Positions 1 through 6,485 of a stretch of 12,605 nucleotides of DNA are shown here, piece after piece (position 1 is the first letter of the stretch; each line of letters opens with the position of its first letter). The position numbers and the translations under genes were made by a program. The stretch spans positions 1 through 12,605 of the forward strand of contig JBEGQX010000046.1 in the NCBI GenBank assembly GCA_041180805.1, read 5' to 3'. Source of the stretch: JBEGQX01 sp041180805 (GTDB lineage: Bacteria; Planctomycetota; Planctomycetia; Gemmatales; Gemmataceae). The notes under the pieces are model-generated. The model was not told the DNA's origin. It did no database searches and was given only the letters and a program-made list of their open reading frames with translations.

Positions 1-778
1 AAGAAGGGGAAAGTCTTATGAGTAATTTTTTGCCATCGCGTAGAACCGTTACCAAGCAATCAGCGTTTGGTTCGGTGGTAGCCATGATCCACTGAATATC
101 CATCAAATTGGTGACCCATTGACCATTAATTTCAAGTAATTGATCCTGATTTAAAAGACCGGCTTTCGATGCCGGGCTTTGTGATGATAAATCCTTAACC
201 AAGACGGAAGATTTGCTTTCGCCTTCTGAAACATTAAACCCCCAAAAACCTGCAGCCACCAATATCCTTGGCTCCTGCTTTTGCTTAAGAATGCTTCGTA
301 CCATTTTTCCGATAACATCTTCGGGAATATAGTCAGTTTCTTTAAGGTATATTTTTTTTAGTTTGTAATCGATTCTTAAAGCGTATTTGGAAAAAAAAGT
401 ATAACCAAGAATGCCATCTATTTGGCCAAAGTATTTGGAAATAACAGCAATGGTAGGATGATCCATCAATATTGCCTGCATGTTGCTGGATTTGCTACTG
501 CCGGCCTGAACACTTTTGATGGTAACTTGCCCGCCATTTCCAAAAATGGAGATGGAAACTTTTGAGGCTGAGTTAATCTCCGCTATTTTTCCGACTCGGC
601 TGCTGACAATACTTGCAGGAGCGCCCGTGTCAAAGATGAACCGGTAAGGGCCTTTTTCATTGATCTTTGCCTCAATTACCATGTGGCCGGTTTTTAATAA
701 TTCGAAAGGTATTTCATGCATTTCAGATGCGGGTGCGCCGCAAACAAGCATGAATAAATAGTTGTAAATAGTATTCAT
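1..778 (-). CDS. Secreted retropepsin-like aspartic protease with PDZ domain, C-terminus off the window
   Basis: Read on the minus strand from the ATG at 778-776, the frame stays open for 259 codons to the left edge, so the 3' end is missing. A short hydrophobic N-terminus (about residues 3-17, ending in GAPA) looks like a signal peptide. The retropepsin-type active-site loop is FIFDTGAPASIV, with the catalytic DTG at residues 50-52. The second half of the fold shows as IDGILGYTFFSKY (120-132), the usual hydrophobic-hydrophobic-G element. A PDZ domain follows at about 190-258 (SPASKAGLLNQDQLLEING, then the LRDGKKL strand). A single DTG implies an active site formed by a dimer, as in retropepsins. 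It starts 2 bases after the stop of the related gene at 781-1611, has no clear Shine-Dalgarno, and is probably translated by coupling. Substrate is unknown; cleavage or binding of envelope proteins is inference. Family assignment is fairly secure, activity is not shown. Confidence 0.82.
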   Translation of the reverse strand, partial: MNTIYNYLFMLVCGAPASEMHEIPFELLKTGHMVIEAKINEKGPYRFIFDTGAPASIVSSRVGKIAEINSASKVSISIFGNGGQVTIKSVQAGSSKSSNMQAILMDHPTIAVISKYFGQIDGILGYTFFSKYALRIDYKLKKIYLKETDYIPEDVIGKMVRSILKQKQEPRILVAAGFWGFNVSEGESKSSVLVKDLSSQSPASKAGLLNQDQLLEINGQWVTNLMDIQWIMATTEPNADCLVTVLRDGKKLLIRLSPS

Positions 779-780
779 TG

Positions 781-1611
781 TTACTTTTCGTTTAACGGGA
801 TTTTTAAGCTTTGTTTTTTACCTTCCCTGATGATTTCCATTTCCAAGATGTTGATATTCTTTTGTCCAAGGATGGCCTTCTGAAGTTCCTTTAAATTTTT
901 CACAGGTGCGCCCTGGCATGTGGTAATTAAATCTCCTTTTTGAAGACCGGCTTTATCGGAAGCACTATCAGGCAGGGCTTGTTTTACTAATAACTTTTTT
1001 TGGTCTGTTTCGAAGGTGATTCCTAGATTTCCAATAAATACTAAATTCCGGGGTTTTGGTTTAATTAGCGAACCAATCGACTTCATTACGGTTCCCAACG
1101 TTTCAAGGTTTTCAGGCGCCGATTTTCCCCCTGCTCCTACTGGTGTTAAAGGGGTGTAATTATTGGGAATCCAAACCATATGATTTTTTGAAATATCCAA
1201 ATGAATGATGTATTTTGCGAGAATATCAAAACCAATCAAACCATGAAGTTCAACTCCCGCAAGTCCCATCCCATTCATGCCTTTTAATTGAAAAGGAGTT
1301 TCCAAACGTACTTTGGGGTCTTTGATTTCAAGGCCACCTTCCAAAAGTATGGATTTTGGCCTGCACCAGCCTTTTTCATCTGCCTTCAAGCCAATTTCTT
1401 TCCCTGCATCTTCGCTGATAAAAGTAACTGGTGATCCAGTATCCAGAATAAAGAAATATGGTCCTTTTTCTTGTATTTTTGCCCGAATGAGAATGTGGTT
1501 TGAATCTGAAACCCGGAAGTGTACTCGCGTTTCATCCACCTTTTCAGGACCCAATGCCGGGCCCTGAAAAAGGCTGACGATCAGCACTAACAGTGAGTTC
1601 GTTAAATACAT
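781..1611 (-). CDS. Secreted retropepsin-like aspartic protease with PDZ domain (complete, 276 aa)
   Basis: The protein begins with a hydrophobic stretch (residues 4-20) typical of an export signal. The aspartic protease core follows: KGPYFFILDTGSPVTFIS places the catalytic DTG at 57-59, and HGLIGFDILAKY (123-134) is the downstream conserved element of the fold. A linker rich in P, G and K (150-190) leads to a PDZ domain at about 195-272 with SASDKAGLQKGDLIT (216-230), the carboxylate-loop and helix region also seen in DegP/HtrA-type PDZ domains. The order signal peptide, protease, PDZ matches the next gene downstream, so the two are paralogs. The ATG at 1611 lies 6 bases after the NIPSNAP gene stop, with no good Shine-Dalgarno, consistent with translational coupling. 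Likely periplasmic or envelope-associated. Only one DTG is present, so a homodimer, or conceivably a heterodimer with its neighbour, would be needed for catalysis; that is inference. Confidence 0.85.
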   Translation of the reverse strand: MYLTNSLLVLIVSLFQGPALGPEKVDETRVHFRVSDSNHILIRAKIQEKGPYFFILDTGSPVTFISEDAGKEIGLKADEKGWCRPKSILLEGGLEIKDPKVRLETPFQLKGMNGMGLAGVELHGLIGFDILAKYIIHLDISKNHMVWIPNNYTPLTPVGAGGKSAPENLETLGTVMKSIGSLIKPKPRNLVFIGNLGITFETDQKKLLVKQALPDSASDKAGLQKGDLITTCQGAPVKNLKELQKAILGQKNINILEMEIIREGKKQSLKIPLNEK

Positions 1612-1617
1612 TTAAAA

Positions 1618-2070
1618 TTATTTAAGGGAAGAGTAGTCAGTTGGATTCAGATAAACAGATTCGATTTTCTTGACAAGTTTTCCGTTCTTTTCGGAAGCAT
1701 CGCGGGCGGAAATCCACTGGGGATCTTCGCGGAAAGCTTTCCAGGAAGCTTCAGCCGCTTTCTTACTTGGGTAAGCAAGAATATAAACCATGGATTCATT
1801 AGCTTTGGCAGGATCCATGGGTTTCCAAAAGCCCACCAGGGTCATTCCATGTTTTTCAAAAAGCTTGCAGGTGTGATCCCGAAACCTTTTGTGAAGTTCT
1901 TCCATCTTGCCAGGTTCGGCGTAATAGGTTCTCATTTCAAAAACCCGATTATTTGAATTTTCCATAGGGGATTCTTTCTGTGCTAGTGCCTGATTGTAAG
2001 TGAATTCGCAGGCAAGGCTGAAAACTATCAACCCGAATACCATGGTGCTCAATAAATTGGATTTGATCAT
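1618..2070 (-). CDS. NIPSNAP-domain protein with signal peptide
   Basis: A 150-residue protein. Residues 1-30 form a hydrophobic signal segment ending in ALA, a good signal peptidase I site before Q31. The cysteine at 21 lies in SLAC, which does not fit the lipobox well. From residue 42 the NIPSNAP signature is clear: VFEMRTYYAEPGKMEEL, then RFRDHTCKLFEKHGMTLVGFW, VYILAYPSKKAAEASWKAFR and DPQWISARD. This is a single ferredoxin-like alpha/beta domain of the dimeric barrel type; the family's biochemical function is not established. The ATG at 2070 has a strong Shine-Dalgarno, AAGGAG, 7 bases upstream. The gene sits 27 bases after the PQQ-like gene and 6 bases before the protease gene, inside the export-directed half of the minus-strand run. 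Domain call is secure, role unknown. Confidence 0.88.
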   Translation of the reverse strand: MIKSNLLSTMVFGLIVFSLACEFTYNQALAQKESPMENSNNRVFEMRTYYAEPGKMEELHKRFRDHTCKLFEKHGMTLVGFWKPMDPAKANESMVYILAYPSKKAAEASWKAFREDPQWISARDASEKNGKLVKKIESVYLNPTDYSSLK

Positions 2071-2097
2071 TTGGGGTCTCCTTGATGGATGGTTGCC

Positions 2098-3342
2098 TTA
2101 TTTCTTTCCAATACAAAACAAATGCTCTTTGCCACGAACAAAAAGTTTATCATTAGCCACCGCGGGTGATGCGAAGACAGGTTCACCCATCGTGTTTTTT
2201 GCGATTTGTTGAAAACTACCCTGGGCCTTAAAAACATATACTGTCCCATCTTCACCTATTGCAAAAATATTATCGCCAATCATTACTGGTGACGCAGTGA
2301 CAGGGCTATCAAGCCTATTGGTCCAAACTTCTTTTCCGGAATTGGCAATGTGGCACATGGCCATTCCCTTGTCAGTTACGCTGAAGACAAAATCATCCTT
2401 GGAAAGCATGGTGGGAACATAAGGAAAGATTTTGCGATTTTCCCATGCCAGATTTGTTCCGGTAACATCGCCTTTGCCGCCAAGCCTTACAGCAATCAGA
2501 TGTCTGTCACCAGCGCCATCCCCACTGCAAGCAATCACAACACCAGCCGCTACTATCGGAGAAGCGACCGTGCGCAACGGGCTTTTAGTGAACGACCATG
2601 TGTAACTCCAGTTTTCAGAGCCTTTATCAGGATCATAACTGGTGATTCCAGCCGTGGTGCCAACAAGAAGCTCCATCTTTCCTTCGGGGCTTTTGTTTAA
2701 TAAAGGCGTTGAATAGCAAGCTCTAAAAGCCTTTCGGGGTGCTTCCCAAACAGTTTTTCCAGTTTTGGAATCCAGTGCAAAAAGCTGGGCACTTCCATCC
2801 TGGTCGTTGTTAAAGATGATTTTTCCATTCACAACTATTGGGCTGTGGCCTGGGCCATGCTGGCTCACATATTTACCAAAATCTCTTTTCCATAATTCTT
2901 TGCCATTAAAATCATGGGCAAACAACGATATCTCTTCGCCATTCCATACGATGTTATAAATTCTTTCCCCATCCGTTGTGGGGGTGCAAGATGCCAGAGA
3001 ATTCTTGACATGGGTTTTAGCCTTGGCGCCTGAAAATTCTTTGGTCCAAAGCACCTTGCCATTGGTGGCATCCAGCGAAATCAAATACCTTTTTGTTCCG
3101 TCCTGTTCCGAGGAATGGACAAAAACCCTGTCATTCCAAATAATGGGTGAAGAGTTGCCAGTGCCCTTGAGGGGAACCTTCCAAACTACACCTTCGGTAG
3201 CCGAAAAAGTGGTTGGAATCTTGTTGGAATCAGATTTGCCGGTTCCGTTCGGGCCGCGAAACCGTTCCCAGTTGTTGGGTTCCGCAAGAAGTCCAAACGG
3301 CATCAATAATGCGAGCAAGGCACCAGTCTTGAAAGCATTCAT
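2098..3342 (-). CDS. Secreted PQQ-like beta-propeller repeat protein
   Basis: A 414-residue protein with a signal peptide at 1-20 (cleavage likely after GLLA) followed by NNWERFRGPNGTG (23-35), a signature I associate with the abundant planctomycete PQQ-like family. Propeller blades recur as LxxxD.xtGkxxW units: YLISLDATNGKVLWTKEF (86-103), LFAHDFNGKELWKRDF (140-155), LFALDSKTGKTVWEAP (187-202), ITSYDPDKGSENW (233-245), GMAMCHIANSGKEVW (326-340) and a degenerate VYVFKAQGSFQQIA (368-381). HLFCIGKK closes the ring. The fold resembles BamB and quinoprotein dehydrogenases, but I see no evidence that PQQ is bound; many members are cofactor-free scaffolds. The ATG is preceded by GGAGAG at 5 bases. 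It lies 40 bases after the DUF2784 gene. Exported location is well supported; the function is not known. Confidence 0.9.
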   Translation of the reverse strand: MNAFKTGALLALLMPFGLLAEPNNWERFRGPNGTGKSDSNKIPTTFSATEGVVWKVPLKGTGNSSPIIWNDRVFVHSSEQDGTKRYLISLDATNGKVLWTKEFSGAKAKTHVKNSLASCTPTTDGERIYNIVWNGEEISLFAHDFNGKELWKRDFGKYVSQHGPGHSPIVVNGKIIFNNDQDGSAQLFALDSKTGKTVWEAPRKAFRACYSTPLLNKSPEGKMELLVGTTAGITSYDPDKGSENWSYTWSFTKSPLRTVASPIVAAGVVIACSGDGAGDRHLIAVRLGGKGDVTGTNLAWENRKIFPYVPTMLSKDDFVFSVTDKGMAMCHIANSGKEVWTNRLDSPVTASPVMIGDNIFAIGEDGTVYVFKAQGSFQQIAKNTMGEPVFASPAVANDKLFVRGKEHLFCIGKK

Positions 3343-3382
3343 AAAGTCTCTCCATCAGTGATTAATGATTATTCAATATAGC

Positions 3383-3823
3383 TCAGCGCAGGCTTGGGGA
3401 TGAAGAAGAAAGATCATCTAATTTTGTTTTTTGTGGCAGGCGGGGTGGCCACAAAAGAAACGTCATAAAAACCAGGGCTCCAAACCCAATATGCCCCCAT
3501 TCAAAGTATTCGTGTGGCACATCCGGGTAAAAAAGTATCCGGTTGGCAAGGCGTGGAATGAATGGGGCCTCATCCAACATTTCGCCTGCTTCCACACGAA
3601 GTTTTCTTTCCCAAACGGTCAGGGGGCATTCAACATTCAACATGCCTTCGATGGCAACGATACCGATGCAAACCAGATGAGTGATCCGGAATCCAATATT
3701 TCTTGCCCATGGCTTTTTTAAAAGCAATCCACCAAGGATGACCAGTTGGCCCAAAACTACAAATCCAACAAAAGCCAAATGGATAAGAACGATGGCATCC
3801 GCAAGTCGGGCGTTCCAATTCAT
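3383..3823 (-). CDS. DUF2784 family integral membrane protein
   Basis: A 146-residue protein with the hallmarks of DUF2784: LADAIVLIHLAFVGFVVLG at the N-terminus, the EGMLNVECPLTVWE block (59-72, including the CPLT motif), an amphipathic LRVEAGE stretch, and NRILFYPDVP (94-103) before a last hydrophobic helix. Hydrophobic segments at about 11-35, 43-62 and 107-126 suggest three transmembrane helices in the cytoplasmic membrane. The C-terminal tail (127-146) is polar and serine-rich. The family has no assigned function. The ATG at 3823 lies 2 bases after the DinB-fold gene stop and has no visible Shine-Dalgarno, so translation is probably coupled. Family call is confident from motif and length. 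Confidence 0.85.
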   Translation of the reverse strand: MNWNARLADAIVLIHLAFVGFVVLGQLVILGGLLLKKPWARNIGFRITHLVCIGIVAIEGMLNVECPLTVWERKLRVEAGEMLDEAPFIPRLANRILFYPDVPHEYFEWGHIGFGALVFMTFLLWPPRLPQKTKLDDLSSSSPSLR

Positions 3824-3825
3824 GA

Positions 3826-4320
3826 TTAAAACAGCACAGGTTTGCCAAGTTTTCTTCGAACCACACTAAACTGGCCTACATGCATCAAAATATGGTGGGA
3901 GGCCAGCAAATATAGTTTTCCAACAGTTGGGGCTTTGGCGGCTAAGCGGCCCGTAGTTGGTTTTTCCAAATCAGTATCCTTAAGTGCTTTAACGGCTTGG
4001 ATTGACGCGGCGCGGGTTTTCCTGAACAGGTCAATGTAGGTGTCTTTGGAAAGAAAACCCTGGTTTGAATTCTTAGTGGTGGATTCCCGGCCATGGACAT
4101 TTTCAAAATTGGCAGGTAGAGGGCTGTATTGTGCCCCGGGAAGGTTTCCTTCCATAATAAATCGTTCTGAAGAAATCAGATGGCCGATTTGCCAGGCAAT
4201 ATGGTTCGCGCCCTCCACTGGGCAAACAAGTAGATCGTTATCGGAAAGATCGGAAATAAAGCCTTCCAGCATTTGGCCTGTGGATTCCAGGGATGACACA
4301 ATTGCTTCAATACCATTCAT
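3826..4320 (-). CDS. DinB-superfamily (YfiT/DinB four-helix) protein
   Basis: Starting at the ATG at 4320 this gives 164 residues. The fold's metal-binding histidines are visible: H47 in WQIGHLISSE, and H143 and H147 in SHHILMHVGQFS, the H-x3-H pair of the last helix. The protein ends in VVRRKLGKPVLF. DinB/YfiT proteins are metal-dependent four-helix bundles. Some act as thiol-dependent S-transferases using bacillithiol or mycothiol, and many are uncharacterised; the name does not imply DNA polymerase IV. The ATG at 4320 is preferred over an in-frame TTG at 4347 because AAAGAGG sits 6 bases upstream and the TTG would overlap surE. The stop is 2 bases before the DUF2784 gene. The metal site looks complete; the substrate is unknown. 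Confidence 0.82.
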   Translation of the reverse strand: MNGIEAIVSSLESTGQMLEGFISDLSDNDLLVCPVEGANHIAWQIGHLISSERFIMEGNLPGAQYSPLPANFENVHGRESTTKNSNQGFLSKDTYIDLFRKTRAASIQAVKALKDTDLEKPTTGRLAAKAPTVGKLYLLASHHILMHVGQFSVVRRKLGKPVLF

Positions 4321-4326
4321 GGCAAA

Positions 4327-4333
4327 CCTCTTT
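4327..4333 (-). promoter_or_regulatory. Ribosome binding site deciding the DinB-fold gene start
   Basis: AAAGAGG on the minus strand with a 6-base spacer to the ATG at 4320. It lies in the 14-base gap between the surE stop and this gene and is the best reason to reject the upstream TTG at 4347 as the start. Confidence 0.6.
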
Positions 4334-4334
4334 G

Positions 4335-5102
4335 CTAAAGTTTCCAATTCCAGGATTGCATCTCGGGCAGCATCCTTTTTTCAGTAAGGTTGAATTGTAA
4401 TGGAGTGACGGAGATAAAACCATCAGCTAATGCATGAGTGTCGGTGTCTGGATGGGGGTCTGGGCAGGAAAAATCAGCTCCCAACCAGTAGTAGGTTCTC
4501 CCTCGAGGATCCATTCTTTTCTCAAAGGTTTCCTTGTAAGTGGAAGTGTTTTGGGGCACAACCTTGATGCCCTTTATGGATCCCTTTTCAAGGCTTGGTA
4601 TGTTTACATTAAAAAGGGATCCTGTCGCAGGTTTGCTGGCGACAATGTTTTCCACAACCCTTCTGGCGAATTCTGCAGCTTTGGGAAAATCCAGGGGGTT
4701 TGCTTTTGTGTATTCCAGTGAACAGGCAATACTGGTGATGCCAAAGAAAGAAGCTTCAACTGCCGCGGCCACAGTCCCGCTGTATAAAACATTAATACCC
4801 GCATTAGAACCAGCGTTTAAGCCACTAACCACAATGTCTGGTTGGTAGCCAAGAATCTGGCGGATGGCAAGTTTTACGCAATCTGCAGGTCTTCCCTCCA
4901 CGGCCCAGCCAATCCTCGCTAGGTTATCATCCATAACTTCCTGCACCACCAAAGGCGAAGTCAGGGTTACTGAATGGCTTGCGGCGCTTTGTTCTGTCGC
5001 GGGTGCAACAACATCCACGGTGCCGATTTTAAGAAGCTCCGTTCGCAGTGCCCTTAGGCCAGGGGCATATATTCCGTCGTCATTTGTCAGAAGGATTCTC
5101 AT
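4335..5102 (-). CDS. surE: 5'/3'-nucleotidase SurE
   Basis: SurE is a metal-dependent nucleoside monophosphate phosphatase linked to stationary-phase survival. The N-terminus MRILLTNDDGIYAPGL is diagnostic and fixes the start at the ATG at 5102, although an in-frame ATG exists at 5147. Metal-binding residues match the family: D8, D9, S39 (TEQSAAS) and N96 (SGLNAGSN). Also present are GRPADCVKLA (70-79) and YSGTVAAAVEA (107-117), which shape the active site. At 255 residues it has the normal length (E. coli about 253). The start overlaps the 3' end of uvrC by 23 bases, so the two are likely translationally coupled. AGGAAA lies upstream, at a longish spacing of about 10 bases. Confidence 0.96.
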   Translation of the reverse strand: MRILLTNDDGIYAPGLRALRTELLKIGTVDVVAPATEQSAASHSVTLTSPLVVQEVMDDNLARIGWAVEGRPADCVKLAIRQILGYQPDIVVSGLNAGSNAGINVLYSGTVAAAVEASFFGITSIACSLEYTKANPLDFPKAAEFARRVVENIVASKPATGSLFNVNIPSLEKGSIKGIKVVPQNTSTYKETFEKRMDPRGRTYYWLGADFSCPDPHPDTDTHALADGFISVTPLQFNLTEKRMLPEMQSWNWKL

Positions 5103-6453
5103 TATTATCAGCTTTCCTGTTTTTTCTGCGGGAGATGTCAAATTCATCCTGAAATTTCTTGTGCCTTAGCAAATGATGATAGTGCTGTGCAAAACGATGT
5201 GCCTCGTCGCGAACATATTGCAGTAAACGCAGCGCGGAAGAATGCCTGCCAAGCCGGATGGGTTCCGAATCTCCCGGCCGGAATATTTCCTCTTCCTTTT
5301 TCGCCAGGGAAATCAGGCATGGGGGTTCAATTCCAAGCATGCCAAAAGCCTCCCTTGCGGCGTTAAGCTGGCCTTTTCCACCATCAATCAGAATCACATC
5401 GGGAAAAATTTCCTCGTCATCGCGTTGCTTCCTGAACCGGCGGAAAACAACCTCACGAATCGAAGCAAAATCATCCACTCCCTCCACCGTCTTGATCTTA
5501 AATCTGCGGTAACCCGGTTTGAAGGGAAGGCCATCCAGAAAACGCACCAGCGAAGCAACGGTGTCGGCTCCGCCAAGGTGAGCAATGTCGATGCCCTCAA
5601 TAGTTCTGGGAACATTTTGAAGACCCAGGATTTTCTTTAATCCCTTGAGGCCTTTTTTGGGGTCAATGGGGAAAACCTCGGGTTGCATCTCCTGGGAAGT
5701 GCTGCCGCGGTCCTCGAGTTTCTCAAGGGATTTTATGTCATCTCGAAGGCGGGCTGCTTTCTCGAACAAAAGTTTTTTACTGGCCTCCATCATTTCCAAG
5801 TTCATTTTGCGAAGGAGTCTCTTTTTTCTACCCTCAAGCACCATGATTAATGATTTGATCTGGGCACGGTATTCCTCGCGGGTGACACGAAAGTTGCACG
5901 GGGCGCTGCATTGATGAATGCTATGCAAAAGGCATGGGCGAAACCAGCGCCAGCGATTGTCATCCGACCTGATATCCAGTGAGCATGTGCGAAATTTTAG
6001 GATCTTTTGCAGAACGAGAATCGCATGCTTTAGGGAGCGGGAACTTGTGAACGGCCCATAAAGCCGAACGCCTTTTCTCCGGGGTGATCTTGTGAACTCA
6101 ACTCGAGGAAATTCCTCCCGGGTGCGAATTTGAAGGTAGGGAAAAGTCTTCCCATCCTTCAGGGCGGCATTAAACCGGGGTTGAATGTCTTTGATGAGCC
6201 TTGATTCCAAAAGTAACGCATCGACTTCGGTTTGGGCCAGTATGAAATCTATGTCCCTGATTAGGGGCACCAGGTTTTCAGTGCGTGGATCCTCGAACGC
6301 GGCTTTTGTGAAATAATGAGAAGCCCGGTTGCGAAGGTTCTTGGCTTTGCCCACGTATAGAACGACCCCTTTTTCGTCTTTCATGATGTAGACGCCGGGG
6401 GAAGCGGGGAAAAGTTTAACTTTTTCATCCGGAGGCAGATTGTCTTTATCCAC
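5080..6453 (-). CDS. uvrC: UvrABC excinuclease subunit C, short form without helix-hairpin-helix domain
   Basis: UvrC makes both incisions in nucleotide excision repair. The N-terminal GIY-YIG nuclease is intact: PGVYIMKD (19-26), LYVGKAKNLRNR (32-43, with Y33 and R41) and catalytic E83 in LLESRLIKDIQPRFN. A four-cysteine set (C157, C174, C182, C186) matches the region reported to hold an iron-sulfur cluster in E. coli UvrC. The UVR motif that contacts UvrB is at about 218-247 (FEKAARLRDDI). The RNase H-like half keeps its three catalytic residues: D289 (GIDIAH), D357 (ILIDGGKGQ) and H419 (RDEAHRFA). The protein ends 38 residues later, at 457, with a charged tail instead of the tandem HhH domain of the roughly 610-residue E. 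coli enzyme. surE starts inside its end, so no HhH can follow. The start is GTG. It lies 32 bases after serS. Confidence 0.95.
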   Translation of the reverse strand: MDKDNLPPDEKVKLFPASPGVYIMKDEKGVVLYVGKAKNLRNRASHYFTKAAFEDPRTENLVPLIRDIDFILAQTEVDALLLESRLIKDIQPRFNAALKDGKTFPYLQIRTREEFPRVEFTRSPRRKGVRLYGPFTSSRSLKHAILVLQKILKFRTCSLDIRSDDNRWRWFRPCLLHSIHQCSAPCNFRVTREEYRAQIKSLIMVLEGRKKRLLRKMNLEMMEASKKLLFEKAARLRDDIKSLEKLEDRGSTSQEMQPEVFPIDPKKGLKGLKKILGLQNVPRTIEGIDIAHLGGADTVASLVRFLDGLPFKPGYRRFKIKTVEGVDDFASIREVVFRRFRKQRDDEEIFPDVILIDGGKGQLNAAREAFGMLGIEPPCLISLAKKEEEIFRPGDSEPIRLGRHSSALRLLQYVRDEAHRFAQHYHHLLRHKKFQDEFDISRRKNRKADNNENPSDK

Positions 6454-6485
6454 GCATATAATTCCAAGAAGGCTGTGCGCGATTT

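Noticed and set aside
2007..2070. Lipoprotein signal in the NIPSNAP protein (cysteine 21)
   Set aside because: The residues before the cysteine (F-S-L-A) lack the hydrophobic residue needed at -3, and a good ALA signal peptidase I site lies at 28-30.
4345..4347. In-frame TTG as the start of the DinB-fold gene
   Set aside because: It would overlap the 3' end of surE by 13 bases. The ATG at 4320 has AAAGAGG at a 6-base spacing and begins the conserved helix.
3826..4387. Plus-strand open frames opposite the DinB-fold and DUF2784 genes
   Set aside because: They mirror well-supported minus-strand genes and show no recognisable domain.
5103..5147. Upstream in-frame ATG at 5147 extending SurE by 15 residues
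   Set aside because: SurE proteins start at MRIL(L)xNDDG. The extra residues have no counterpart in the family and would lengthen the overlap with uvrC.
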